Below, piece after piece: positions 33,880 to 47,700 of a stretch of DNA of 64,000 nucleotides. The notes beneath the pieces are model-generated. The model saw only the letters and a program-made list of their open reading frames with translations. It was not told where the DNA came from and made no database searches. Source of the DNA: Mactra quadrangularis (lineage: Eukaryota; Mollusca; Bivalvia; Venerida; Mactridae); assembly GCA_025267735.1 (NCBI GenBank), contig CM046301.1:12894190-12958189 (forward strand), in the 5' to 3' direction. Position numbers and translations under genes: made by a program. The number at the start of each line of letters is the position of its first letter. The stretch's first letter is position 1.

Positions 33880-34560
33880 GTAGAATTTGTTTCTATAAAA
33901 TAAATATATCTGATGATTTAAAGTAAGCACGGGCATTTAAAAATGATAAAACCTTTGTTGGTAATTACCGTCCAGTCTATGTTTTAAATGTTATATAATA
34001 TTTGGCAGAGTGGTTTATGACCAAATTGAGTATAATCTCAAAGACAAAATAAATATTGTCTGAATTTCAATCTGGTTTTAGGTTTCTTTACTGCCAATAT
34101 TCGACTTTAGCTGGTGTTATTAGATTTGAAATGGATAAAGGAATGTTGTAGGCATAGTTTTCTTAAATCTACATAAGGCGTTTGATACTGTTGACCACTG
34201 GGAACATTCCGTTCATAAAACTTACATCATGTGGCTTCAGTAATGACATAGTTATGTGGTTCAACAGTTAGTTGATGTCTCTTGAACTAATTCTACATCT
34301 TCTCCAGTGTGGTGGGACTAGACTCAGGGTTTTATGTTTGGCCATATCTATTTTAAATTTATATGAATGACATGACTATGGTTGACCAAAAGAACTGTTC
34401 TGTGCTGAAGTCTTTGAATAAAGTGAAAGAGGTAATTAAGACCACCATTTTATTCTTTGTTAATTATTCAGCAAAATTATTTCTAGATAAGGATAAATTA
34501 TCCAAAGTATAACAAAATATTTTGCCAGTGTAAATAAATGGTTTATTATCATTGCATTTT
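33880..34560 (+). pseudogene. Eroded LINE reverse transcriptase
   Basis: Plus-strand pieces GNYRPVYVLN, SEFQSGFRF, FEMDKGM, then HKAFDTVDHW after a frame change, and MWFNS. These are RT blocks in order with stops and shifts between. The KAFDTVDH form is usual in CR1/L2/Rex-like elements. Confidence 0.75.
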
Positions 34561-35384
34561 AAGAAAAACAGACTCGGTATATTTATTGATATCAATAAAC
34601 AAGATTATGGTAGTTGGGTCAATTTATCAGCAAAATAAATGGTGATAGATCATTTATTTACAATATTTGTTATTAACTTAAATTCATTGCTTAATATATA
34701 AAATGTTTGATAGATTATACTTGGATGAATTCATGCTAAATAAATCAAACTCTACAGAATTGAAGCAAGTTGTCTTGATCTAAATCTAAAATAGAAAATG
34801 ACAATGTAACTGATAAATTTTAACATAAAGGAGATGATTTTGAATTTAATAATGTTATTTTTCTTTTAATAATGGTATGGTCTTATTTTAACATACTATG
34901 GGTTTAAATATTCTCAACTTGTCTTCTTTTTGAGACCTTGTAGAACTGTTCAACATTTTATTGAATGTTATCTCTGCAAAACAAAAAACAAAACGTTTAA
35001 AACAAAGGTATCGGTATCATGAGCTCAAAAACGTTTTGCAAGTTTTGCGCCGATACCCTAGATACAACAGCAGTTTAAAACCACGTCCTTATTATGTGTT
35101 TCCAAACTAGTTTTAAAAGGAGGTTAAATTAATCTATGAATTAAAAAATAAACACAAACGGTGCTAGTTTTGATGATGGACACTTCTAAATTTGATCACG
35201 GTGCTTATTTCTTCTTTGCAAAATAGGGCAGACATTTGAGAATTTTTTGAGGGTTTAATGTAACTACATGTATTTCCTTTTAAAGAGTGTTGAGTTTCTT
35301 TCCTAAATCCCTGTTGTCGTGTTCTTGCTTTCGCCTTGGTGTTTCTATTTGCCCTTTGTTCGTTTTGTCCTCGGCATTTAACTT
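34561..35384. other. Non-coding stretch
   Basis: AT-rich; may include eroded LINE 3' sequence. Nothing supported. Confidence 0.4.
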
Positions 35385-35700
35385 GTTTGGTCAAGTTTGA
35401 GGTTGGTGCATCCTAGAAACTGGTTAAAACCTCCAATGACAATATTTGGCCACTGACCGCTCCAAGGCGACAACCCATTAGATTGATGATTTCGTCATTT
35501 GTTTGAAGCGCTTTACTATCACATTTTTATAAAAAAAATAAAAAACCATCTCCATATTTGCTTTTTGTCTACATTTGTAGAAAGTATATTGCTTTCTTAA
35601 TGTTGCTGTTCCCGATATGTTTTCAGACTCTGATAGAGAAAGAAGAGGGATTCTTCCTCGACTGGGGAACACAACCCCATGTGAGTATAGATTATGTTTT
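35385..35700 (+). repeat. Dispersed exon-bearing cassette, copy 2
   Basis: Homologous to 8150-8465, including both intron flanks of the short exon. This copy keeps an open symmetric exon. Confidence 0.7.
35627..35680 (+). CDS. Exon a (54 nt) of the microexon gene
   Basis: Between gatatgttttcag and gtgagtatag. Phase 1 in and out; reads SDRERRGILPRLGNTTP with a split codon at each end. A decayed homologue with homologous intron flanks lies at 8394-8437. Confidence 0.5.
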
Positions 35701-38700
35701 ACATTTTTAAGTTACCTGTCGGTGGCTGTGATACAAGTCACAAGCACGCAATAAAATTGTCTTTATTTCCTAGTTCGATCCTCTCAAACGGAAATAAATC
35801 ATTTATCCCCTAATCAACAAACCATATAAATGAAAAACAACAACAAAACATATATATTTAGGAACAGCCCTGCATTGTGTATTTATTATAATATATTTGA
35901 GCACATGTACATTAGTTCTATGGTTATACATATCAAAAAAGAATAATGTTTATAACTGTATCATTGAGCAAATCTCAAAAAGTATGCAGCGTGATTCATT
36001 ATATTTATACATGTAAGATGTTAGTAATTGTATTTTAAACTTTGATCATGGATGACATAATAATAAGTTTACAGAACTTAAGTTTACATGTTATGACAAA
36101 TGATATGCAGATATGAGCTAATAATAATAAGAATAAATAATCAGAAAGCTTTCAGTAACTTTGACTTACAATTGTAGTGTAATACGCATTGTTTTACGCG
36201 ATAATGATGTAAATGTCAATATTCAATTATATTGTTTAGTTGTTACATATAGATTGAATCTATTCTTCTTTCATTTCTTTTAGCCAAACATATATTATCA
36301 TAATTTAAATATAATATCATAGTCATGATAGACATGGTAGTATATAAACTATGTGAAATTCACAATATGTGCATACATTAACAAATACGGTATATAATTT
36401 TACATGCCCCTTTAGTTGTCATAGGTAGTGGCATAATCTTATGATCATATTAATATCCTGTGAATAAGTATACAGACACACTTTCAATATCATTCTGCAG
36501 ATGTGGTGGACTCGCTCAGGTAAAACCAGACACTTTGTGTCGGGAACCCTGTGCCCATTTGTCTGCTTCTAGGCATTCTTCACACCACTAAATGTTGGGC
36601 CTCATTTCGCAGAGTGATAAAAAAGTGATTACAATTATAAGCTCGAACTTATTGGTTAATATTACTATTGGAAAACTAATTTACAATACTAAGATAGAAG
36701 ATTATAATGTATAGCAGCAGTATGTTTAACAAATATACTTCAAATTGTTAACATGATAAGAATATTTAGTTTGGTCCTACTGATATTTTCAAGACATTAA
36801 ATTTTGATTTGATATCTGACAAATACTTAATTGTATACATAATGTGTATATTCAATACAACTTGTAACACATGATATGATAATAATAGAGTCTTATTATG
36901 AATAAACGTGATTGATATCTAGAGTCCATCGATTAATTTAAACACATAAAGTTCATGTAAACACAAAAAAGGGAATAGCTGGTTTCACAAATTTATATCC
37001 ACGAAATGATATTGATGTGTCCATCTCTTGACGGAAAGAATAACAATCTTGAGAATAATAATAAACTCTCCTCTCTTATGTTGATGACATACATGTATAA
37101 CACACTTTCTAAAACTACAAGCAAACAACATCACTTCAATAAATTGCTTCTGAAAATATATTGAAAATATAATAATACATGTTTTAAGTCTAGACAAAAG
37201 GGTGAGAAGGTTGTAGTAATCAGCAAGTTAAATTACTTATACTAAATCTTAGAATGACAAATTACTCAGTTCATGCGGTTTCTATATGAACCGCCAAACA
37301 TGTCTATTACAATATATATTTGGTACAATCGTGCAAACCATAGATTACTATATAATTCTATATTAACTCATTTGATATAAAATACCAATTTCAAACATAT
37401 GGAGGGATGGGATAGGGTGGGTAATTCTCTAACAAACTTCTAACACAATGCAAAGACTTCGAATGACTAAAACACACTAAGTAAGCTATTTATATGGTGT
37501 GTAATCACACAAACTTCGTGCTAAAACTACACATAACTCACTACTGATATGGTTTACTGAACCCTGGATAAATTCATTTATTTCCTAGTTCGATCCTCTC
37601 AAACGGAAATAAATCATTTATCCCCTAATCAACAAACCATATAAATGAAAAACAACAACAAAACATATATATTTAGGAACAGCCCTGCATTGTGTATTAT
37701 CGACATACAAAGAACGGGCATTGAAATGAATTATGATAAACAAAATAGGAATAAAATATTTATGTTTAAATTTACATCATTCTCATAACATAAAGGAACA
37801 TAATATACATAAAAATAGACTTTAAATTATCACGCCTCCAAAAAGTCAAAAAATCACAGTTTGATTTGATAATATATTACACATTAACCTATTTATTTTC
37901 AAAGTATTTTGAAATAAGCACTTTCAGTCAATGTCATCTTAAACATAGTCTAGCCATATTACATTACCTTACACTTTGTAACCATTATCATATTTATAGT
38001 AAGACAATGAACGGAAAGGAAATTTAATCAGAATCGTAAGATATCCAACATATAAAACTGGACAAATTATATATAAACACGCCATTGGGCTATAAACACA
38101 CTAATTGGCTATAACAGACATTTTGGCTTTAAATGTAGCATTTGGGTAAAACAAGCAATTGAGTTATAAATTCACATTTGAGCCATAAACAAACATATTT
38201 TAACAGGCATTTCGGATAAAAACACACTTTGGATATAAAACTAAACTCTAAACACAGCATTGGGCTTAATTTGGCAATTTTGCTATAATTAAATCATTGA
38301 GCTTTAACAGGTAATTTTGCTATTAACATGCAATAAAACATGCCATTCGGCCGAAGAACATGTCATTCTACTATAAAGCATGCTTTCGGTCGAAGAACAT
38401 GCCATTCGGCTTTAACATGTAATTCGGCTATTAAACATGTCATTTGGCTTAGAAACATGCCATTCGGCTATCACTTATGTCATTTGACTTTAAAACACCC
38501 CATTCGGCTTAAAAACAAGCCATTCGGCTTTAAAACATGCCATTCGGCTATAAAACATGCCATTCGGCTTTAAAACATGCCATTCGGCTATAAAACATGC
38601 CATTTGGCAAAATATAAACAATTATATTTCACAAGCCACAAACACTACAATTAGCTGTGAATATGTCATATGTTTTAATAGGTGTCATTCGACTTTTCTG

Positions 38701-41700
38701 TATATAATGTAAGACCCACAAAAAATAAATATATAAATTTATTTTAAGGCATATACTTATATGTATAATGTTCAACGACAACTTTGTTAAAAAACAATGT
38801 CATCTGACTGTTATTACCTTACCAACAACTTACGTCCAGAAATTTACGTTTTATAATGATGTTTTCAAAATATACTTTAAGACTTAGAAAACTAAAGAAT
38901 ATTTGAAAAGTTTGCATTATTTTATTTAGTTTTCCAGAATGTACCTGCTTGGCTTTTTATGTGCAAACAGCTATGCATTTTATTGAATGATTTTTAACAT
39001 AAGGGGCAAGATTTACGGACGGTTTAGCCAATTATCTCTCTCCTATCAACAAGAAACTTGTCCTCAACTTTAAATTCTCAGATCCTGGCGGTAAATCGTT
39101 TCAGTTGTTATTATAAATAATATTAATAGTATTAAATAACTATTAATAATCCATGAATTAAAGAATTCGTTCAAGGCACCCCGATCAACTACGCCTATGA
39201 ATTTATTGATATAATCTGTAAACTCGTAATTTTTATTTTTCTAATATTTCATTCAAGATCTACGAAAAAAATTCCTTAAATGGATGTGCAGTCACATGAC
39301 TATGTCAAAAAGTATAGAACCAAGTATAGTGATTTAAAAACAGTATTGAGAACATAAGAAATCACTTACTAATGACATTTTACCCTTATAATATTCAACT
39401 GAACGAATTAAACATGCAGCGTACACATTGTGGAAAAACAAAAGTAAGATACTGAGGGAATCACCAAGTTATTTACAGATTTGTTATATGTCGTATTTGT
39501 TGAAAATTAAACATTTTCATTGGTTGTTTCTTGTCTTTTCTACACTCTTAGGCGGTAAGGATATCTATTTAATCAAATTATGCTAATGTAGTACAATAAC
39601 AAGCTTTAGTATCGTCCAATCATTAAATGCATATTTTAACACTAATCTCTTTTGCTAACCTGACCCACGTGGATTTAGATAGGGAACAACCCCGAATATT
39701 AAGAGAAATTATAGAAATATTATGCCAAGTAATATAACAGCTTGTCTGTATCAATCACAATTATAAAAATATGACACAGAACCATGAAATTTTTTAACTG
39801 AAAATTTTGCCTTCTAATACCTTTAATATATAAATTAAATTTTGTATAACTGTTTAATGTGAATTAGTCATAGAACTCCCCTTACCACTATACGCATGTA
39901 GTTTTGATTTTACTTTCTTATTTTATTCGAAGACTTCAGCTCAAATAGTACTTTTTGTCATGATCATTATCATTTAATTGTACAAATTAACATGTAATAA
40001 ATTACTAGTCGTCCACGTAAACATTGCGTATATAAACACAGCTAGTTTCATAACACACCAATATCTAGGGGTGTATTATTTTAACATTTTTATATTTTAA
40101 TACGTTTACACTTAATTCATGAACATGTCATTTTATGAAATTTACAATGTGTTTACTCACTATTCAAAAAAGATCTTACATATAATTTTTTCTGTTTAAA
40201 TCAGTAAAATGTTATTCACGTATGAGCTTATTCATCTGTTTATAGGGCAAGATTATTGTACAAAAAGACACATGACCTAGAATACAACATGTAGCCTACA
40301 TAATAAAACAAATGAATAAACAAGAATTATATGTCAAATGAAAAAATAAGTAAATATGAATGTCATCTCATTATCAGTACACCAGTGCTATCTTTCGTTT
40401 CCTATCAAACGAAAAAAGTCTGTAATGTATAAAATAAATATGACAAATTTTTTCATGTTAAACGTCTGATATTTTTATGACGAGGGCATCTTTTATGAAT
40501 TTGGTCAAAACAATTTCGGTGACAGCACTATAGATTGCACAAGAAATGTCTGAATAACAATTGACCGCTTCTGGAACGGGACTAGAATGAACATAGTTTT
40601 TGTTAAGATTTGATTTCTAAAATGACAAGTTTGTCAAACAGCCTGACAATGTGATATATCAAACACTGTATCCCTATTAGACCTAGACTTAATGACTCTA
40701 TACAAATTGTATGGACATTTATAAACAAAATATTCGAAAACCAGGAATCATATAAATACTTTTACGTGCAAATCTACTAAATTCTCTTCCTGTTAAAATG
40801 TACACTTCACTATAACACAGACAGACTGACACTCTATTTTAAGTCACTATACAAATGTATGAAGATATTTTCATCAACAGTAGACTTGAAAACCGTTTTA
40901 CAACCATGAAATTACCCAATCATAACATGCATTAAAGGCACAATTAACCGTTCAAACCGTTCTGCTTTCTAAATCTGAGTTAGACAAAATGTTAAATTCT
41001 TAAAAAAGTGGGGTACTTTCATAAGAGCACACTATATTCACACTATATCCTGATCCAAAATAGTTTAAAAACTTAATTATGTAATTCGGAGTAAGTTTTC
41101 TCTCTAATAAGACTTCATCTTAAAAAAATATTTTGATCAAAACTAATGTTTCAAGTATTGACAACCAAATTCCACTTTCGGTTTCGATCTACTTTCAGTT
41201 TGAAATAAACAATTGACATGAACATATCTAGGTAATATTTGCATATATTTAAAAAATCTTGTTCATAAGAGGTGATTGAAATAGATAAATGTCTTTTCTT
41301 TGCCTTCAAAAAACAGAGTTACTTTTGATATAGGGGCTTTAAACGTCGCACTAAGGCACTAAAATATTAAAGGCCAAATCAATCTGAGCCGTTCAATAAT
41401 CTTAATTGGAATAAAAATTGATTTCCTTTAAACTTATCAAAAACCGCATTGATTTGAACAACTATCTCTGAAAGTAACCATGATCTTGAAAAATTCTATA
41501 TCTAACAATATTTCTGTAATAAAAAATCCACAATAAAAACTTAAACATTTGTAAAAGTAATCATACGGTTAATATACAAATGTTCTAAAAAGTTAAAACA
41601 ATACGCCTATTGAATTTCTGTATACCATCTTTTCAAATATAAATCTTAAAATAGTATGCAAGAACTGAGAAAAATGTATGTGATGATAAGCCGAAGAAAT

Positions 41701-44700
41701 GTCACAAAATAAACTTATTGGCTAAGACACAATTTTCAAATTGAAAAAGCTATTTTCTGTTAAATTTTGTACAATTAAGTCTATAATGAGTCTGTTTTCT
41801 CGACATTGTTTACTGACAACTGTAACAAATTACAAATCTGAAGAATGAATGATAATATCAGAATGTTCCGTACGTATTATTTTCCAAAAATAAACTATTT
41901 TGAATTTTAAAATATAGTCTAGAACAACTTGAGTGAACATTGCTAAAGAGATATGTAATTGCAAAAACGTACTTTCATTATGAAAAAGTAAACGGTCTAA
42001 ATTATAATCATTGTTACGACAAATTTATTTTAAGAATACTTATCTATTTCAAATTGTCACTGTGTAAAAGACTTCTTCTTACACCCCATGGTTTTGGTAG
42101 TTGTTTGTTGCTAGAACCACTGAGAGCTTGATATTCCATGAACTAAAAATCTGACGACAATAATTTCTATTCTCCATGTAGCATAGTTCTGCAGCAGACG
42201 AAAAGTCCTTGAATTGTTCAAAGTCGGCATTGAAGTAGATTTCTTCACATAAATTTCGTCGTAATAACTTCTCATATATTGGAACTTCTAAAAATGGTGT
42301 ACTTCTCTTGAGCCATTAGTAAAAGTCGCATTTAAACCCAACTGGTTGACCATGTGCTCCAAAAATGTATAATTTTGCCAATTTTTAATTCTCTAACAAA
42401 CTTCTAACACAATGCAAAGACTTCGAATGACTAAAACACACTAAGTAAGCTATTTATATGGTGTGTAATCACACAAACTTCGTGCTAAAACTACACATAA
42501 CTCACTACTGATATGGTTTACTGAACCCTGGATAAATTCATATATCGTGACTTACGTTGTAAGTTATTTTGTACAATAAAATCAACATATTTTACAACTG
42601 TATGTACATTTGCACTAAAACTGTCATGATCAGCATACTGTTTTACGGCTTTTTAAATGTTTCTATAAAATTTTGTGTTTTAGGAAATGTTGTATTTAAG
42701 TTGACCTTTATGCAAGAGTAGTTTTAAGGACAAGCAAATGCAACGTTTCATTTATAAGATTACATTCAGGCCTGTTATGAGTTAAATAAACATTAGGAAC
42801 AGAAAAGAACAGAACAAACCTTTATTTCTCGATTTTAACATTCGAAATTGATACAATGTACATGATATATTCTCATTATGGTCAAATACTATAATAATAT
42901 ATATTTTTGCAATTTTTTATTTCAGTGCCTCCAGAAACAGGAGGTAAGTTAATATTCATAGACATGTAATTTGGTGATTGTCATTACATGTTTTACACCT
43001 TTATAGTAATTTTTAATTTTTCGATTGTGAAACAAGTTGTTAGAACTTAGATTAATCACTTTCGAGAAACGCTTTCTTCTCTCCCAGTACTGAGCTTATA
43101 GGATTAGGTTTCTTGCTTATAGATACAACGACGTAGTTTATTGATAGTATTCAAACCAACACGGAGTTGGCTTTGCATTGATTACTAGTCCAATGTCCTA
43201 ACCACTTAGCCACTTTCTTTACCTGATGTTGAGCTTGCAATGGTTCTTCTTCCTTAAACTGTTGTACCATATCTTCAATACATGTATATTTATCAAATGG
43301 ACCTTCCTAAAATAATGTATGTATATCATGATCTAAAATCTTTGAAGACGAAGCTGAAATAAAACACATTACAGATATTAGTGATTTTCTTTAACAGCAT
43401 GCATTTGCTATATCGGCGCGATATGACTTTCTGTGTTGGTGCGCCGTAAAACCAAAACAAACCAACAAAAGCATGCCATGGCTTGTGCTATGCTCATAAG
43501 TTTCTTGTGTCTTGTTTATACAGCTTTATAACTTATTCAAAAACCTTTTTCAGGCATAACATTAGGAGGAACAGTCCCTGGTAAGTATTTCGAGCTACAG
43601 TATACACCATATTGTTTGAATATAGAATGCATTATATAACATTGAATTATCTGTACATGTACTCACAATTTATAACGTCAATCATATTAATAGTTCATCA
43701 GTTATATTACTTGTACTAGATTTATTAATTGAACATCCTGTTTATCATTACAATTATTAAACAACACAATTCAAAACTATGAAATTCAATCCAATATTTA
43801 GATCATGCTTCGCATGAACGAAATGGTATACAGTCACGTTAATTATGATAAACTATAGACACCGTTTTAATTCTGAGACCTCATATACGAACGGACGCTA
43901 TTTGATACGCTATTATGTTGAACAAAAGAACCTGAGCAATCACCAGGACAAGCAACAGTAAAAACACAAAGTTTCATAAAGCCAAATTTTAGAATTGAAG
44001 TTGTAGAAATAGTAAGTGAATTTCGTGTTAAATGATACATTCCATATTCAAAAACTATGTTTGTAGATAGTCTACCCTTTTAAGCTCCTGCAGTATTCAG
44101 TGAGTTTGTAGATTGTTTTCCAATTAAACGAAAAAAGTAGTTTTCGGTCAATGTTTGCATGAAAAAAAAATCAATTCGTTCACGTACTTTTAGAAAAACT
44201 TCATCGTTCTTAATGTTCATTTGTCTTCTCATTGAAGTATCTTAAATTTACCTTTAGATTGTGACACATTTGGACTATTGTACTGGACAAAAAAGATATA
44301 CACATTTAAAACTAGTATGAAGTATTCTGTTCTAGAGAGCTTGGCATGAGACTATTGTGCTGAACTTATCCCAAGAAGTAAAAAATGAACAGGATACATT
44401 TATGCATATACGACTAAAATATTTTCCTTTTCTCTTTTCATATTGTAAACAGTTCAACTAAATGGACTACAAGAAACAAGTAAGTATTTCAAAAAGAAAG
44501 ACAAGTAGATATACGTATTTTTGTTAATTGTAAAAACACAGAAATATTAAAATGGGTATAAATATCAAGGGTTTTTAAAGCCAATATCTTACACGAAAGC
44601 TAATCAATATAAATAGATGAAAACATTTATTTCCTGAAACTTATGGACATCGTTGTCTCACAATTTTGATTCTTACAAATAATCTAGTCACTTTTGGACA

Positions 44701-47700
44701 TACAAGTACTAAAATAATGTACTCGTTTGTCGAAAAAGACATTGTGTATAAAGTTTGGTTCGTCTTGGTTTAGCCTTTTCAAATAATTCCTTTCAATAAA
44801 GATGTTATCATAAATACATATTTTGTCAAGAAAAAAAAAAGACTTTATTTATAGAGGCAACTCAGGCAAAGCCCAATCTTACCTGTGAGCCTCTTAACAA
44901 CAGTGTTTACATAATATATACAACAAGCAAGATAACACATTCGAAAAATGATAAAAACATATTTAAAACAAATACTATTTGTATTAATATATACAATAAT
45001 AGAAGATATAATGATTTATGATGATTTTGTATTCCACCACACGTTTTATCCATGTTTGAATGAGTTCAAAGTTTTAGCTGTTTGTACCTCTTTTGGTAGG
45101 GCATTCTATAATTTTGGGCCCAAGTAAATTAAAGATTTTTTCGTAAATTCTAGTCTTGATTTAGGTACATAAAGGAGATGGTGATTTTCTGAAGATCTTA
45201 AGTTGTGGGTATGGTCAGTATTATTTTATGAATTTTTCACTTAAGTCTTGAAGGCAAATATTGTTAATGGATTTGTACATTATTGTAGATTTTTTTAAAG
45301 TTGACCCTTTCTGGGAAGTTCATCCAGTTTAACATTTAAAGGTCTTCTGATGGTCTTCTTTGTCCAGAACAATTTTGGCTGTCCTTTTTTGAGATTTAAT
45401 TAGGATTTCACTTTGACTGCTGTAATAAAAAATAATTACAATTCCCCCACACAGAGCAACATTATTCTAAATGAGAAAAGTATGTAAGCATTGTAGAACA
45501 GTTATTTTATGGAATACTAATAAACTGCTTTATTCTTTGTAAAATATAGAGTTTGCTGTTGCATGTTTTGATTATCATGTTTATTTGGCTTTTCCAAGTA
45601 AGATTATCATCTACTTGTACTCCAAAAAGACGTTCACAATTTGAAAACTCTATTTTATCTTGTACAAGATTTAAGGATAATTTTTTATTTGAAATTTTTG
45701 TAATGGATGCTGAGATGATCTTTCATTTTGACTTTTTTTAAATTTAATACCATAGAGTAATCCTGACACCATTGGAATATTTTTTAATATTATTTTTCAA
45801 CTGAATTTGGACTTCATAGTATGGTTGACCAATTGCTGTTATGGTAGTAACATAAGCAAACATATCAGTAAAAATATTTTTAAATCATTTGTCATTTCAT
45901 TTATGTACATGATGAGCAGAAGTGGTCCAAGGACTGATCCTTGTGACACTCCTGGTGTAATATGCCCTGGTTCTGATAGTTTACCAAACACACGGACGTT
46001 TTCTATCTGTTGGACAGATAGGAAGTGACATATGACTAAAATTAAAGAACTCAAGTTTTTAATCAAAATTGAATGTTTAACTAAGCCCAAAAATACAGTA
46101 CCTACACATTTGTTCTCGTTTATAGCACTTATACATCTATCAACAATGGATATTAATGCTGTTTTAAATTCTGATTGGTTTTATACCGTCAATATTATTT
46201 TTTTCAAGATAGATTTGGATATGGTTAGCAACATGTCTTTCTGTATTTTTGTTAGGTCTGGAGGAATTGAAATTGGCCTTTAATTATATATTTTTCCTTT
46301 CATGTCCTTTTTATGTATAGGGGGGTCACTTTAGCTATTTTAAATTGATTTGGGAAAACATTCCTTGTAATACTTAAGTGCAGTATATTTGTGATAAGTT
46401 TTGATATCACTTTAGCTGAAAGTTTTGTTTTTTTTCGCCCAAACCATTCAATTTTGTAGATTTCTTTGGGTCAATATTTAGAAGCTGTTTTCAACATAAC
46501 ATTCTTGTAGAAGTGGTATTTTGAAAGCATTATTATTTATGTTTAGGGTTTTGTCAGAAAAGTTAATGCAGTAACTTGAAATGATTGAACTATATTGATG
46601 ATGAAATTATAAAAAAGTATCAGCCATTTCTTTGTTGTCTATAATAGGGTTTCCATGGTCATCATTTATAATATTAGACTGATTGTTTGAGGTATCTCCA
46701 GTTAAATCTTTCAATGTTTTCCATAGTTTTGATGGATTTTATTTATGAATTTTACTAATGAATTCTGAAACAAGTTGCTTTTAGACTTTCTTATTTTATT
46801 GCGGACTTTGTTACGATAGTGTTGGTAGCTGTCATTATCTTCACATGCCTTATAACTATCCCTAAATTTTGTGTCTGATTTTATTTCACAAGTGTACCAT
46901 TCAGGCTACCTGAAAAATTGTACACGCTTTGATTTCATAGGTGCATGATCATCTTGTGTTTCGGTAAAAAACTGAACAAAATAATCCATGGCTTATATTG
47001 TAAGTCTTGTAGGAAAAGTTGTTCATTAAATTGTTTATCATTTCTGTAATTGATCAATTTATGCATGGGACCATCAGGCTTAGACGATGTTATTCTTGTG
47101 AAACAATTAGATAATGATCGCTCAATGAGAATGGTGGAATACAGATATTTTTGATAAAAGATGGAAAATTAGAATAAACGTGATCAATGAGCGTAGCTGA
47201 AGTAGGAGTAACTCTAGTAGGAGTATCAATTAACTTAAATTAACTATAATTCAATTATATAAATTGTTCATGGTTTTCCAGTTTTCAGATGTATTAGTCA
47301 ACATGTTGATGTTAAAGTGATGATATTGTTTCTTTATCCTCACTACTAAATTTCTCAAGTAGAAGTTCATATTCCTCAGTCCATGGTTTTAAGGCAGATG
47401 GTGGTCTAAAACAATAGCCAAGAATAAATGGTTTTGATTAACAAGGCAAATTTCTAACCACATGATTTTCATGTTTGTGCTTTCTAAATCAAAGCGTCGA
47501 ATACACGGTAGATTATTTTTGATATAGAGTAAAATGCCTCCACATTTGAATTCCTGTCTTTTCTAAACAAATGATAATTATCTGAAATAAACTCATAGTC
47601 AATAAAGTTATCATTTAAAAACGTTTCGCATTAACTTAAAATATCTATTTCTGGATGTTCACTTACGATAATTTTAAGGACTATGTAAAAGTTGAAATTA

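Noticed and set aside
36501..36519. 19-nt exon between ctgcag and gtaaaa
   Set aside because: Length breaks the phase-1 chain and the donor is weak.
38340..38573. 77-codon open frame rich in His/Cys/Ser repeats
   Set aside because: It simply translates the 20-bp minisatellite; the period is not a multiple of three and other frames are equally patterned.
39552..39554. 3-nt microexon GCG between strong acceptor and gtaagg
   Set aside because: Phase-compatible, but no independent evidence; too short to distinguish from chance.
42926..43580. LPPETGG in the spliced product as a sortase-like motif
   Set aside because: It is not an exact LPxTG, and sortase anchoring is bacterial; coincidence.
45807..46283. 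Plus-strand frames over 45.8-46.3 kb
   Set aside because: Antisense shadows of the CR1-like reverse transcriptase.
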